DNA of 64,000 nucleotides from NCBI GenBank assembly GCA_037447455.1, contig JBBIGQ010000002.1:62001-126000 (forward strand), read 5' to 3'. This DNA is from BPGX01 sp037447455. Its GTDB lineage: Bacteria > Bacteroidota > Bacteroidia > B-17B0 > Aurantibacillaceae. Made by a program: the position numbers and the translations under genes. Under the pieces are notes generated by a model, which searched no databases, had not been told where the DNA came from, and saw only the letters and a program-made list of their open reading frames with translations. Each line of letters opens with the position of its first letter. Within the stretch, counting starts at the first letter, position 1. Shown here in pieces: positions 17,727 through 26,820 of the stretch.

Positions 17727-18616
17727 TTTTCTGGCTGCGTATCGCCTACGTAAATACCGTCTTTGTAAACAGCAATACGAATCAAAATACCATTCTCATC
17801 ATAAATATACCATTTTCCTTCCATGAGCCGGTTGTTTTTAAATTCTCCGACTTTGGATACTTGTTTGTTTTTGTTATACAAAGTATGAAAGCCATTTAAA
17901 ATAAGAGGCCCTTTCGTTTGCTGAGCTTCATTGGGTTTTTCATCTACACTGGCTAAAACGGGCGGTGCTTTCTTTATTTCTTCTTTAGTCGGTTCAACGG
18001 GCTGCTTGGGCTGATATTCCTTTATACTGGCCACATCTACTTGCCCGCCATTAAATGTTTTCTCCGCTTTTATATCACCATTTTCATAATACTCTTTAAA
18101 AACGCCGGTTTCTTTGCCGTCCTGAAAATTCCCTTCAATGGCCTGTTGTCCATTTTCATAATAATACTTGGCCGGGCCTTCTCTTTTCCCATTGGGGTTA
18201 AAATTAAACTCATGCTGTACTTGTCCATTGTCATAATACAACTTATACTTACCCACCCACCTGTTTAACTTTGAACTCCATTGACCCTCTTCCTGAATTT
18301 TACCATTCTCATGATAAATAATACAATACCCATCCGGCCGACCATTCACATATTGAATTTTCCCTTTAAGATGACCATTACAATAATACTCAATCCATAA
18401 ACCATTCTTTTTATTATCGGTATATTTACCTTCTTCAACCTTTTGTTCTGCCTGATAGCACGTGCCGGGTTTATGCTTCCCATAAATAATCCATTTCCCT
18501 TGTTTCTTTCCTTCGACATCAATTTTATTAATGGTATCACCATTCAATAACTCGTACGACTGAGCATAACTGCCCATCCACATTATCCAAACGACTATGA
18601 AATTCATACCTTTCAT
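17723..18616 (-). CDS. Exported MORN/YwqK-type repeat protein
   Basis: Exported protein of 297 residues made of repeated antiparallel strands with the pattern G.w.eYy.nG.lk.eg (for example GLWIEYYCNGHLKGKIQY, GYCIIYHENGKIQEEGQW, GPAKYYYENGQQAIEGNF, GVFKEYYENGDIKAE). These are the MORN_2 / YwqK antitoxin-type repeats common in Bacteroidota; their role is unknown and no toxin gene is nearby. I start it at 18616 (MKGMNFIVVWIMWMGSYAQ, a signal peptide), although the frame is open to 18703, because a TATCTTTG promoter core lies 13 bases before this ATG. A Pro/Lys/Glu-rich linker near residue 210-235 separates the last repeat block. Confidence 0.8.
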   Translation of the reverse strand: MKGMNFIVVWIMWMGSYAQSYELLNGDTINKIDVEGKKQGKWIIYGKHKPGTCYQAEQKVEEGKYTDNKKNGLWIEYYCNGHLKGKIQYVNGRPDGYCIIYHENGKIQEEGQWSSKLNRWVGKYKLYYDNGQVQHEFNFNPNGKREGPAKYYYENGQQAIEGNFQDGKETGVFKEYYENGDIKAEKTFNGGQVDVASIKEYQPKQPVEPTKEEIKKAPPVLASVDEKPNEAQQTKGPLILNGFHTLYNKNKQVSKVGEFKNNRLMEGKWYIYDENGILIRIAVYKDGIYVGDTQPEN

Positions 18617-18629
18617 AATTTTATAGTTA

Positions 18630-18637
18630 CAAAGATA
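18630..18637 (-). promoter_or_regulatory. TAnnTTTG promoter core for the MORN-repeat gene
   Basis: Minus-strand TATCTTTG ends 13 bases before the ATG at 18616; it lies inside the longer open frame and supports the shorter start. Confidence 0.5.
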
Positions 18638-18761
18638 GTGAATACTTTCCATTGGTAAAAAATATTTTAGATTAAGTAAATGTTTTTTTAGATAAATTAG
18701 CACTATTTATACGAATTATACGAAAAAATGGAACTTTGGTTACAATTCTGAAAAAAAATAT

Positions 18762-20057
18762 TTAAGTGTCTTTCTTTTCCGATTTTTCAATAACGGCTGC
18801 TGCCACAGCATTGCCAATAACATTAGTGGCACTTCTACCCATATCTAAAATTTGGTCAATGGCTAAAAGCAACATCAGCCCTTGTGTAGGAATATTAAAA
18901 TAAGATAACATACCAGCTATAATCACCAAAGAAGCTCTTGGAACGCCCGCTATTCCTTTACTGGATAATAGTAATATCAAAAGCATGTTTATCTGATCCC
19001 CAATGCTTAATGGTATTTGATACGCCTGTGCGATAAACACCGTTGCAAACGTCATATAAGTAATAGAACCATCTAAATTAAAAGAATATCCTAATGGTAA
19101 TACAAAACCGACTATTTTCTCACTAATTCCAAATTTTTTAAGCCCTTCGATAGTTACAGGCATAGCCGCTTCTGAACTGGCCGTACTAAATGCCAACAGT
19201 ATGGGCTCGTACAAATTTCTAAGCAACTCCTTAAAGTTTATTTTATACAACCAGCAAACAATCCCTAATATAACGAAACAAAAAAACAATAGGGTTAGGT
19301 AAAATATTACTATCAAGTAAATATAGCCCTTTAAAACCTCAATACCCTGCTTAACAATAATGGCTGTAATAGAACCAAAAACACCAACAGGCGCTACATA
19401 CATAACATAATTTGTAAGTTTAAACATGCTTTCTGCAACTGCTTCAGAAAATTCAAAAATGATCTTATTCTTTGAACCCAATCCCGCTGCAATGCCAAAA
19501 AAAAGAGCAAAAACAACAATCGGTAAAATCTCATTTTTAGCCAATACATTAAAAATACTGTCTGGAATAACATGCGTAATAAATTCATGGGCATCAAATG
19601 CTTTTTTCCCAACTGTAATCGTTTCCATAACCGGCGCTTCCAAATGCATTTTATAGCCGGGTTGAAAAAAATTGACACTGACAAGCCCAAGCAATAAAGC
19701 AATTACCGTCATAATATAAAAATAAATAAGCGTTTTGATACCAATTCTGCCGAGTGTAGCAATGTTTTCAATTTTTCCAACACCGCTGATTAAAATAGAT
19801 AAAACAAGCGGCGCAATAATCATTTTAATGAGACGAAGAAAAATATCACTCAGCAAGGAAAAGCGGGAAGCCATTTCTTCCTTAAGTATCTTAAAATCCT
19901 GCTGAATAACGGATTGAGTAGTTTTTGAAAACGTATTTTTTAAAATTTCTTTTTCAAGAGTAGTGTAATAGTGGTTTATCCAATAGCCGGTAATAATACC
20001 AAGAATCAATGCTATTAAGATGCCCGTTACCAGTTTATTTTGTCTGAAGAAATTCAT
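18762..20057 (-). CDS. Dicarboxylate/amino acid:cation symporter (DAACS family)
   Basis: Inner-membrane secondary transporter of 431 residues, GltP/DctA type, taking up glutamate, aspartate or C4-dicarboxylates with Na+ or H+. Signature stretches are FSTASSEAAMPVTIEGLKKFG (HP1 serine-rich tip), LPLGYSFNLDGSITYMTF (TM7 with the NLDGS cation site), LLSSKGIAGVPRASLVI (HP2) and DQILDMGRSATNVIGNAVAA (TM8 with the substrate Asp, Arg and Asn). About 90 residues between TM1 and TM2 include a longer loop than in short homologues. It lies 9 bases after hflX, so it is the last gene of the cytochrome c-hflX-symporter unit. The substrate is not certain. Confidence 0.93.
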   Translation of the reverse strand: MNFFRQNKLVTGILIALILGIITGYWINHYYTTLEKEILKNTFSKTTQSVIQQDFKILKEEMASRFSLLSDIFLRLIKMIIAPLVLSILISGVGKIENIATLGRIGIKTLIYFYIMTVIALLLGLVSVNFFQPGYKMHLEAPVMETITVGKKAFDAHEFITHVIPDSIFNVLAKNEILPIVVFALFFGIAAGLGSKNKIIFEFSEAVAESMFKLTNYVMYVAPVGVFGSITAIIVKQGIEVLKGYIYLIVIFYLTLLFFCFVILGIVCWLYKINFKELLRNLYEPILLAFSTASSEAAMPVTIEGLKKFGISEKIVGFVLPLGYSFNLDGSITYMTFATVFIAQAYQIPLSIGDQINMLLILLLSSKGIAGVPRASLVIIAGMLSYFNIPTQGLMLLLAIDQILDMGRSATNVIGNAVAAAVIEKSEKKDT

Positions 20058-20066
20058 ATATGATTT

Positions 20067-21278
20067 TTAACTTAACTGCAAATAGGACGACACATACGGA
20101 TACCTTTGATGATACAATTCTTCTATCTTTTCTTTCAAAACAAAACGTAACTCCTCTATATTCATTTTCTTTTCAGCACTGACAAATACTACAGGATAAT
20201 GATTGTGCTGCATCCAGCTTTTTTTCAATTCTTCCAAAGACAACATTTGATCATTTTCAATTAATGAGTGCGTATTTAAAAACCTTTGATATTGAAATTC
20301 GTATAAATCAATTTTATTGAACACCGTAATTGTCATTTTATCGCCCGCCCCGATTTCCTGTAATGTTTGGTTAACCACGCGTATATGCTCTTCAAAATTT
20401 GGATGAGAAATATCTACCACATGAATCAAAATATCTGCTTCTCTTGCTTCATCTAATGTTGACTTAAAACTTTCTACTAATTGATGTGGAAGTTTGCGAA
20501 TAAATCCCACCGTGTCGCTCAACAAAAAGGGGGTTGTGTCGAAAATTACTTTTCTGGTGGTAGTATCTAAGGTAGCAAATAACTTGTTTTCAACAAACAC
20601 CTTGCTTTTGCTTAATACATTCATTATGGTAGATTTACCTACATTGGTATAACCCACCAGCGCCACTCTAATGAGTTGACTTCTGTTTTTACGTTGAGTA
20701 GCCATCTGTTTATCAATCTCTTTCAATTGCTTTTTAAGTTGAGCAATTTTATTTTTCACGATACGACGGTCGGTTTCTATTTCTTTTTCGCCGGCACCAC
20801 CTCTCGTTCCGGTGCCGCCTCGCTGTCTTTCAAGGTGCGTCCACATGCCGGTTAAGCGGGGTAATAAGTATTCGTATTGAGCAAGTTGTACCTGTGTTTT
20901 AGCATAAGAGGTTTGGGCGCGTTGTTCAAATATCTCCAATATCAAAAGAGTTCTGTCCATTACCCTTCTTTGAAAGAATTTTTCCAGATTGCGCTGTTGG
21001 ACAGGGCTTAATTCATCATCAAAAATAATAACATCTACCTCGTTCGTGTCTATGAATGTTTTTACCTCTTCCGCTTTCCCTTTTCCGATAAATGTAGCCG
21101 GGTCGGGTTTTTCTAATTTTTGTGTAAAAACTTTTACTGTTTCTACATTATAAGTAGTCGCCAAAAATTTTAACTCGTCCAGATATTCTTGCAAAGCTAG
21201 TTTTTGACCTTTTAGTTCTATGCCTACTAATATCCCTCTTAATGGCTTATTAGAAGCGCGTATCTTTTTTTCAATCAT
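20067..21278 (-). CDS. hflX: Ribosome-associated GTPase HflX
   Basis: Cytosolic GTPase of 403 residues that splits stalled or stressed ribosomes. The N-terminal HflX domain contains VKVFTQKLEKPDPATFIGKGK and DVIIFDDELSPVQQRNLEK, the glycine-rich linker RGGTGTRGGAGEKEIETDRR follows, then the G domain with G1 GYTNVGKST, G3 DTVGFIRKLP and G4 NKID. All motifs are intact. It sits between a small cytochrome c protein (7 bases upstream) and a dicarboxylate symporter (9 bases downstream). Confidence 0.97.
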   Translation of the reverse strand: MIEKKIRASNKPLRGILVGIELKGQKLALQEYLDELKFLATTYNVETVKVFTQKLEKPDPATFIGKGKAEEVKTFIDTNEVDVIIFDDELSPVQQRNLEKFFQRRVMDRTLLILEIFEQRAQTSYAKTQVQLAQYEYLLPRLTGMWTHLERQRGGTGTRGGAGEKEIETDRRIVKNKIAQLKKQLKEIDKQMATQRKNRSQLIRVALVGYTNVGKSTIMNVLSKSKVFVENKLFATLDTTTRKVIFDTTPFLLSDTVGFIRKLPHQLVESFKSTLDEAREADILIHVVDISHPNFEEHIRVVNQTLQEIGAGDKMTITVFNKIDLYEFQYQRFLNTHSLIENDQMLSLEELKKSWMQHNHYPVVFVSAEKKMNIEELRFVLKEKIEELYHQRYPYVSSYLQLS

Positions 21279-21285
21279 GAAAAAA

Positions 21286-21879
21286 CTATTGTTTTTTAAA
21301 GGTACTTAAAACATAGTCCGCAACAGCATTGGTCTGTTCTTCCGTCATTTGGGCTTTGGGCATAGCACCTTTACCATTTAAAATCACATTGACAATTTCA
21401 CTTTTATGAAGTTGGGTTTGTGTTAAGTCAGATGCGCCCGCCATACCAAGCTTTCCATCGTTTCCATGGCATACGGCACAGGTTTTTTCATACAATAATT
21501 TCCCATCTGCTATAGAAGAATCTACTTTTTTAGTGCGGCTCATTTCCGCTAAGCCATAAGCCCCTACAATGAGCATGAGTGAAAACAAAGCAAGAATTTT
21601 ATTATTTTTCTTATAGGCAATAACCGCCAATGGTATCGAAGCCACTACTAAAATGAGTTTAATAATTAGCATTGTTTTAATTTCAGGAATTTGTGTGATT
21701 AAATAAACACCTGTGATTAGAAACAATGTGCTCACAATCATTTCTAAAATTTTAGTGTACGATTTGAACTTTTCCAATTTGTTATGAGCATTGGAAAGCA
21801 ATAAAAGTGTTTTAATAAAATAAATTAAAAAGAAAATCGTAACGCTGATACTGTGGATTTTTAAGAATGTAGAAAACAT
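21286..21879 (-). CDS. Membrane protein with four helices and a C-terminal cytochrome c domain
   Basis: Protein of 197 residues with about four N-terminal membrane helices (residues about 8-28, 45-62, 70-88, 95-112) resembling the SirB type, followed by a cytochrome c domain: haem site CAVCH (Cys134, Cys137, His138) and probable axial Met173 in GKGAMPKAQM. The haem domain should face the periplasm. It may be an electron carrier tied to the membrane for a respiratory chain. First gene of the unit with hflX and the symporter. The SirB resemblance is by eye and moderate. Confidence 0.8.
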   Translation of the reverse strand: MFSTFLKIHSISVTIFFLIYFIKTLLLLSNAHNKLEKFKSYTKILEMIVSTLFLITGVYLITQIPEIKTMLIIKLILVVASIPLAVIAYKKNNKILALFSLMLIVGAYGLAEMSRTKKVDSSIADGKLLYEKTCAVCHGNDGKLGMAGASDLTQTQLHKSEIVNVILNGKGAMPKAQMTEEQTNAVADYVLSTFKKQ

Positions 21880-21968
21880 AGATTTTTTGTGGCAAAAATG
21901 AGAAATATTTTTTGTATACGATAATATTAAATTTGTCTAATTTATTCTGATGTACGCATTTTATTCTG

Positions 21969-21976
21969 TAACTTTG
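21969..21976 (+). promoter_or_regulatory. TAnnTTTG promoter core for the PHP-domain protein
   Basis: TAACTTTG ends only 6 bases before the ATG at 21983. Transcription would then start at or next to the start codon, giving a leaderless or nearly leaderless mRNA. Confidence 0.55.
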
Positions 21977-21982
21977 CGAATT

Positions 21983-23377
21983 ATGAAATCTCGTTTAGTA
22001 ATTTTAATTTACAGTATTCTGCTGAAGATAATCGTATGTGATGGGCAAACTCTGAATTATTATTTTGGGAACCTGCATTCTCACACTGCCTATTCAGATG
22101 GCAACAAAGATGCAGCTACTACAGGTTGTAACAATCCTACATGTAGTTATGCTTATGCAAAAGCATCTCAACACTTTAATTTTTTAGGCATTTCTGAGCA
22201 CAATCATTCATCAGCAGGTCTTCAGATATCGGATTATCATCAGGGTTACAACGAAGCATTGGCCGCCAATCAGGAAAATGTATTTTTATGTTTATGGGGA
22301 ATGGAATGGGGTGTTACCACCAATCCTTCCGATGGACATGTGGTAGTGTATGGTTTTGGGAATCAGTTATTGGGCTGGGAAGCAGGGAATTTTGATGTTT
22401 ATGTAGCCAAATCAGATTATGATGCCTTATTTAAGAAAGTAAAAAACAATCCGAATGCTTTTTGTTATCTAGCCCATCCGGGATATAATAATTTTGGCTA
22501 TCTAATCTCTAATCCATACAATGCCACCTATGACTCTGCAATTGTAGCCGTGCCTTTTAGAAGCGGATATGCTTTTAGCACCGATACTTCTTATTCGGAT
22601 TATCCTTCAGGAGATTATTTAATGTATTATAGAATTATGCTTTCAAAAGGATATAAAACTGGTATTGGTTATGATCACGATAACCACTATACTACCTTTG
22701 GCAGAAATAATGCAGGAAGATTAGTTATTCTATCTCCATCTCTTACAACTAATGATTTTTTTTATGCTATGAAAAATATGCATTTTTACGGAAGTGATGA
22801 CTGGAATGCCAAAATTGATTTCAAAATTAATGGAAATGAAATTATGGGGAATATTGTAACGGCTTCTATTAATCCGACCATCTCAGTAATTCATAATGAT
22901 GATGACGGTGAAACGGCTGATAGTATTAAAATATGGTCAGGTGTTTCTGGAAGCGGAACATTGTCATCAGTCATATTTTCTGCGATAAACACCAATGTAC
23001 TTACTTTTGTTGATACGAATTTGATCAACAATATTCAAAAATATTATTTTATAGAAATCATTCAACAAGATGGACAAAGAATTGTTACTTCTCCAATATG
23101 GTACACGAAAGACCCTTTGGCTTCAGTTGCTGCATTCCCTGCTCTCTCCGGACTGATTATTTTTCCTAATCCCACTTTTGATGAGATAACTGTATCGCTT
23201 AACGAACAAAACTATACTGTGAAAATATACGATGTGTCTGGCAGATTAATGTTACAAACATTTGTTTCTGAAAACAATGTTGTATTAGATTTAAGCGTCT
23301 ATCCCGCTGGCCTCTATTTTATGGACATAGAAAAAAACGGACAAATTATTTACCATGATAAACTCATTAAACAATAA
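21983..23377 (+). CDS. Secreted PHP-domain phosphoesterase-like protein with T9SS sorting tail
   Basis: Exported protein of 464 residues from the ATG at 21983 (the frame is open to 21950, but the promoter core lies between). A signal peptide (about 1-21) is followed by a PHP-type metal site: LHSHTAYSDG (His32, His34, Asp39), SEHNHS, LAHPGY and GYDHDNHY, which supply the His/Asp ligands of this phosphoesterase superfamily. The C-terminal 80 residues are a T9SS type A sorting domain (IFPNPTFDEITVSL, VKIYDVSGRLM, YPAGLYFMDI). So it is a metal-dependent hydrolase sent to the cell surface. Substrate unknown; phosphatase or nuclease are possible. The next gene overlaps its end by 23 bases. Confidence 0.85.
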   Translation: MKSRLVILIYSILLKIIVCDGQTLNYYFGNLHSHTAYSDGNKDAATTGCNNPTCSYAYAKASQHFNFLGISEHNHSSAGLQISDYHQGYNEALAANQENVFLCLWGMEWGVTTNPSDGHVVVYGFGNQLLGWEAGNFDVYVAKSDYDALFKKVKNNPNAFCYLAHPGYNNFGYLISNPYNATYDSAIVAVPFRSGYAFSTDTSYSDYPSGDYLMYYRIMLSKGYKTGIGYDHDNHYTTFGRNNAGRLVILSPSLTTNDFFYAMKNMHFYGSDDWNAKIDFKINGNEIMGNIVTASINPTISVIHNDDDGETADSIKIWSGVSGSGTLSSVIFSAINTNVLTFVDTNLINNIQKYYFIEIIQQDGQRIVTSPIWYTKDPLASVAAFPALSGLIIFPNPTFDEITVSLNEQNYTVKIYDVSGRLMLQTFVSENNVVLDLSVYPAGLYFMDIEKNGQIIYHDKLIKQ

Positions 23378-25118
23378 AAAAGTATTCACTACGCTACGTT
23401 ACACGACAATATCTTTAGTTCTTTTTTTTCTTTTAGTTTCCTGTGGTAAAAAAATGGAGAAAGACACCAGACCCCTTTCACCAAAAGCAGGTGGAAAAAT
23501 TATACTGGCTGAAATTACCAAACCCCTTTCTTTATTCCCTCAAAAATTAACACGAATAGAAGAGGGATTAATTTGTAATCAGATCTACGAACCTTTGATT
23601 CGTTTAAATGCGAAAACACTGGATTTAATCCCGGCACTGGCCGAAAAATGGGAAGTATCCCCGGACGGGAAGCACCTCACGTTTTATTTACGAAAAGGCG
23701 TAAAATTTCAGGACAATCCTTGTTTTGAGGGAGGAAAAGGAAGGGAAATTACCACGGCAGATGTAAAATATACATTGGAGAAATTATGCTATGAACGAAA
23801 AGATAATTTTCACTTTTATGCAATATGTGGCGATAGAATTGTGGGTGCCAAAGAATTTAATAGCGCTATGCAATATTACAAAGAAGGGGATAAAAAACCT
23901 AAAATTAAAGGGCTAAAAATAATAGACGATTACACTTTTTCTATTGACCTTCAATATCCTAATTATCAAAGTTTTTTGCAACTATTGGCTACACCTATTG
24001 CTGCTATTCTTCCAAAAGAAGGATATGAAAAATATGGGGACAAGTTGGATTTTGGGGCAGGTCCTTATCGCATTGACAAATCTGCTTCCAATGACCAGCA
24101 ATTGGTACTTGTAAAAAATCCTTTTTATTATGCTATTGACAAAGAAGGGTATGCTTTACCATACATAGATACCATTGTTATTCGCTATTTTGAAAACACC
24201 GAAGATGCCATTATTGCATTTTTGAACCATCAGGTAGATGTGGTTAATGGTGTGCCCAACAATGCTGCCAAAAGAGTGGTAGAACAGCACATTAATTCTT
24301 TTCAAAAAGTACCACCGGAATACATTATTGACATGACTTCTCAAATGTTTGTACAATTTGTATTTATCAATACACACATGCCGCCATTTGATAATGTGAA
24401 AGTAAGAAAAGCTATCAATTACGCTCTGGATAGAAATAAAATCATTGAAAAGACCTTTAATGGGCAGGCACTACCCGGCGTTTATGGCATCACACCACCG
24501 TCCTTTAAAGCGTATGATATCACCCAAATAAAAGGGTATGATCTTAATGTTCAAAAAGCACAGCAATTACTTGTAAAAGCTGGTTATCCTAATGGTCAGA
24601 GATTTCCATCTGTAACAATCTATACCAACAAAGGTTTTTCAAAAATACAAGCGGCCATTAACGAACTTCAAAGACAATTAAAAAAACATTTAAATATCAA
24701 TGTGGTTTTTGAGAGTTTACCACTCGATATAAAATTTCAATTGGAACAAAAGAACAAAGGCCATTTTTTCAGACAGGGTTGGGTAGCAGATTTCCCAAGT
24801 CCGGAAAATTTTTTAAATATTTTTTATGGTAAATACATAACATTGGATACAAATAAAGTTTATTTCCCTAATACCCAACGATATATTAATCGGATTTTTG
24901 ATGAATACTTTGAAAAAGGAAGAGATGCAGTTAACAAAGATTCCTCCTATCATTACTTTATGAAAGCAGAACAAATTTTAATGGACGACGCCCCGCTAAT
25001 TGTATTGTGGTACGAAGCATCTTATAGATTGTATAACAATAAAATCAAAGAATTTTACATAAATCCAATGCGGTATTATGATTTGCGAATTGCTTATATT
25101 GGCAAAAATCAAAACTAA
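23355..25118 (+). CDS. Peptide-type ABC transporter substrate-binding lipoprotein (SBP family 5)
   Basis: Lipoprotein of 587 residues of the DppA/OppA family. The signal ends in LLVSCGKK, so Cys30 would be lipidated. Family hallmarks are LICNQIYEPLIRLNAKTLDL, ALAEKWEVSPDGKHLTFYLR, KGVKFQDNPCF, and KVRKAINYALDRNKIIE. It should bind oligopeptides or similar ligands in the periplasm. No permease or ATPase gene is adjacent, so the transporter partners are elsewhere. The ATG at 23355 overlaps the end of the PHP gene by 23 bases and is the only reasonable start before the signal peptide. Confidence 0.92.
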   Translation: MINSLNNKKVFTTLRYTTISLVLFFLLVSCGKKMEKDTRPLSPKAGGKIILAEITKPLSLFPQKLTRIEEGLICNQIYEPLIRLNAKTLDLIPALAEKWEVSPDGKHLTFYLRKGVKFQDNPCFEGGKGREITTADVKYTLEKLCYERKDNFHFYAICGDRIVGAKEFNSAMQYYKEGDKKPKIKGLKIIDDYTFSIDLQYPNYQSFLQLLATPIAAILPKEGYEKYGDKLDFGAGPYRIDKSASNDQQLVLVKNPFYYAIDKEGYALPYIDTIVIRYFENTEDAIIAFLNHQVDVVNGVPNNAAKRVVEQHINSFQKVPPEYIIDMTSQMFVQFVFINTHMPPFDNVKVRKAINYALDRNKIIEKTFNGQALPGVYGITPPSFKAYDITQIKGYDLNVQKAQQLLVKAGYPNGQRFPSVTIYTNKGFSKIQAAINELQRQLKKHLNINVVFESLPLDIKFQLEQKNKGHFFRQGWVADFPSPENFLNIFYGKYITLDTNKVYFPNTQRYINRIFDEYFEKGRDAVNKDSSYHYFMKAEQILMDDAPLIVLWYEASYRLYNNKIKEFYINPMRYYDLRIAYIGKNQN

Positions 25119-25126
25119 GTAAAATT

Positions 25127-25573
25127 GTGACAGGAAATTATTATGAGATATTAGGAGTATCCAAAACAGCAAGCATCGAAGAAATCAAAATCGCTTTTCG
25201 GAAATTAGCCCTGTTATATCATCCGGATAAAAATCCGGAAACAAAAGACTTGTTTGTAAAAATACTTCGGGCCTATGAAGTGCTTTCTGACCCGATATTA
25301 CGTGAAAAATACGATAAAGGAATTTTTATTTCATATAATACACATTCTACTACTACCAGAAAAAAAACAGATAAATGGGATGTAACGCCCGAAGATGAAA
25401 AAAGAAGAAAATATTACAAAGAATACTTTGAACGATTAAAAAAAGAGTATGAGAAAGAGCAAAAAAAATACTATTATCAAACTAAAGTATATAATGAAAG
25501 AATGTATTGGTTGTGGGCATTGATTATTTGTGCGACATTATTTTTTCTTGTCATTAAAGCATATAGATATTAA
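25127..25573 (+). CDS. Membrane-anchored DnaJ-domain protein
   Basis: Small J-domain protein of 148 residues. The J-domain is at residues 4-66 with the HPD motif (His32-Pro33-Asp34) that stimulates DnaK ATPase. A charged coiled coil (about 85-125, KEYFERLKKEYEKEQKK) and a single C-terminal membrane helix (about 127-143) follow. There is no zinc finger or substrate domain, so it is a type III J-protein that recruits DnaK to the membrane. The start is GTG at 25127, 8 bases after the peptide-binding lipoprotein. Confidence 0.88.
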   Translation: MTGNYYEILGVSKTASIEEIKIAFRKLALLYHPDKNPETKDLFVKILRAYEVLSDPILREKYDKGIFISYNTHSTTTRKKTDKWDVTPEDEKRRKYYKEYFERLKKEYEKEQKKYYYQTKVYNERMYWLWALIICATLFFLVIKAYRY

Positions 25574-25577
25574 TGAT

Positions 25578-25805
25578 ATGAGTAAAATGTTTTTAATAAT
25601 AGGCGGGGTTTTTATAATAATTGGAATGGTATTTTTAATAATGGAGAATAAAGAATTTAAATGGTTAAGTTGGTTGGGTAACCTTCCGGGAGATGTTCGC
25701 ATAGAAAAAGGGAATTTCAGGTTATACATTCCCTTTACTTCAATGTTGATTTTAAGTTTAGTAATTTCTTTAATTTTTCGGTTAATAAAAAAATTTTTTG
25801 AGTAA
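25578..25805 (+). CDS. DUF2905 family small membrane protein
   Basis: Protein of 75 residues from the ATG at 25578, 4 bases after the DnaJ-domain gene. Two membrane helices (about 3-23 and 50-68) flank the conserved loop WLGNLPGDVRIEKGNFRLYIP, the hallmark of DUF2905. Function unknown. The frame is open upstream to 25530, inside the DnaJ gene, but no signal supports a longer product. Confidence 0.85.
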   Translation: MSKMFLIIGGVFIIIGMVFLIMENKEFKWLSWLGNLPGDVRIEKGNFRLYIPFTSMLILSLVISLIFRLIKKFFE

Positions 25806-25885
25806 TTGAGTTTCTACACTAATTTTGTGAAAAATTTGTATTTTAGAAATAAATTTATTTAACTTGCAAGCAAAAAATAAAAACA

Positions 25886-26785
25886 ATGAAGAAATCAACT
25901 TTCACATACCTTACACTGTTGGTTGTTGGTACCCTTTCCCTCATTTCCTGCAGTGGTAAGAAAGAAGAACAAACTGATGAAAATCAAATTGTAGAAACAC
26001 AAGATACAGTAAAAGCAGGGGTACTGAACATTGGGGGGCAATTGTTTAGCATTCCATCGCCTATTCAAACCGCTATGCTTATTCAAAAGTTAGGATTGCC
26101 TTTTAATAAGAGCATATTGTATGCTTCAAACAAAGTAAATAATTTTAATACCGATGTGGATCGTGCCTTAATGTTAGGGATATACGGAGCTGACCTGGGT
26201 TATGTAAGTATGTTTAGTCAAACACAGGAAGCACTTACTTATCTCGCTTCTATTAAGCAATTGGCAGATAAATTAGGGGTATCTTCTGCTTTTAATGAAC
26301 AAACATTCAAACGCTTTGAAAATAATTTAACCAATAAAGACAGTTTAATGGTATTGGTAGGCGAAGCATATAGAGCCAGCGATAACTATCTGAAAAACAA
26401 TAAAAGGTTAGATGTGAGTTCGCTCATTCTATTGGGCGGGTGGCTAGAAAGCATGCACATTGCCATTGAATCATACAAAGCAAAAAAGAATGAAGAAATT
26501 AAAAGAAGAATTGCCGAACAGAAATTAACCATTAATAATCTGCTGCAACTCATCACCCTCAATGCTCCGGACCAAACAGAGTTAGTAGTAGCACTTAAAG
26601 ATTTATCCATGCTTTATGAAAAAGTGGAATTTAAATATCAGTATAATGAACCCACTACAGAAACCACCAAAAAAATTACTTACATTAATAGCACCAATGA
26701 ATTGATAGTCAACGAAACAGACCTGAATACTATTATTAAAAAGATTCAAACACTGAGAAATAAAATAACCCATTCAGCATCTTAA
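25886..26785 (+). CDS. Uncharacterised lipoprotein
   Basis: Lipoprotein of 299 residues; the signal ends LSLISCSGKK (Cys22). The mature part is mainly helical, with segments such as DVDRALMLGIYGADLGYVSMF and SLILLGGWLESMHIAIESYK, and no family that I recognise. It begins a run of closely spaced genes: two small exported proteins and a TerB-like ABC exporter follow in the same direction. It may work in the periplasm with that exporter, but there is no direct evidence. Conserved-looking codon use and a clean lipobox make it a real gene. Confidence 0.85.
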   Translation: MKKSTFTYLTLLVVGTLSLISCSGKKEEQTDENQIVETQDTVKAGVLNIGGQLFSIPSPIQTAMLIQKLGLPFNKSILYASNKVNNFNTDVDRALMLGIYGADLGYVSMFSQTQEALTYLASIKQLADKLGVSSAFNEQTFKRFENNLTNKDSLMVLVGEAYRASDNYLKNNKRLDVSSLILLGGWLESMHIAIESYKAKKNEEIKRRIAEQKLTINNLLQLITLNAPDQTELVVALKDLSMLYEKVEFKYQYNEPTTETTKKITYINSTNELIVNETDLNTIIKKIQTLRNKITHSAS

Positions 26786-26820
26786 TTCAACATCTTATCA
26801 ATCCTACAAAACATCTATTT

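Noticed and set aside
18616..18703. Longer N-terminus of the MORN protein
   Set aside because: It would precede a good signal peptide and contain the likely promoter core.
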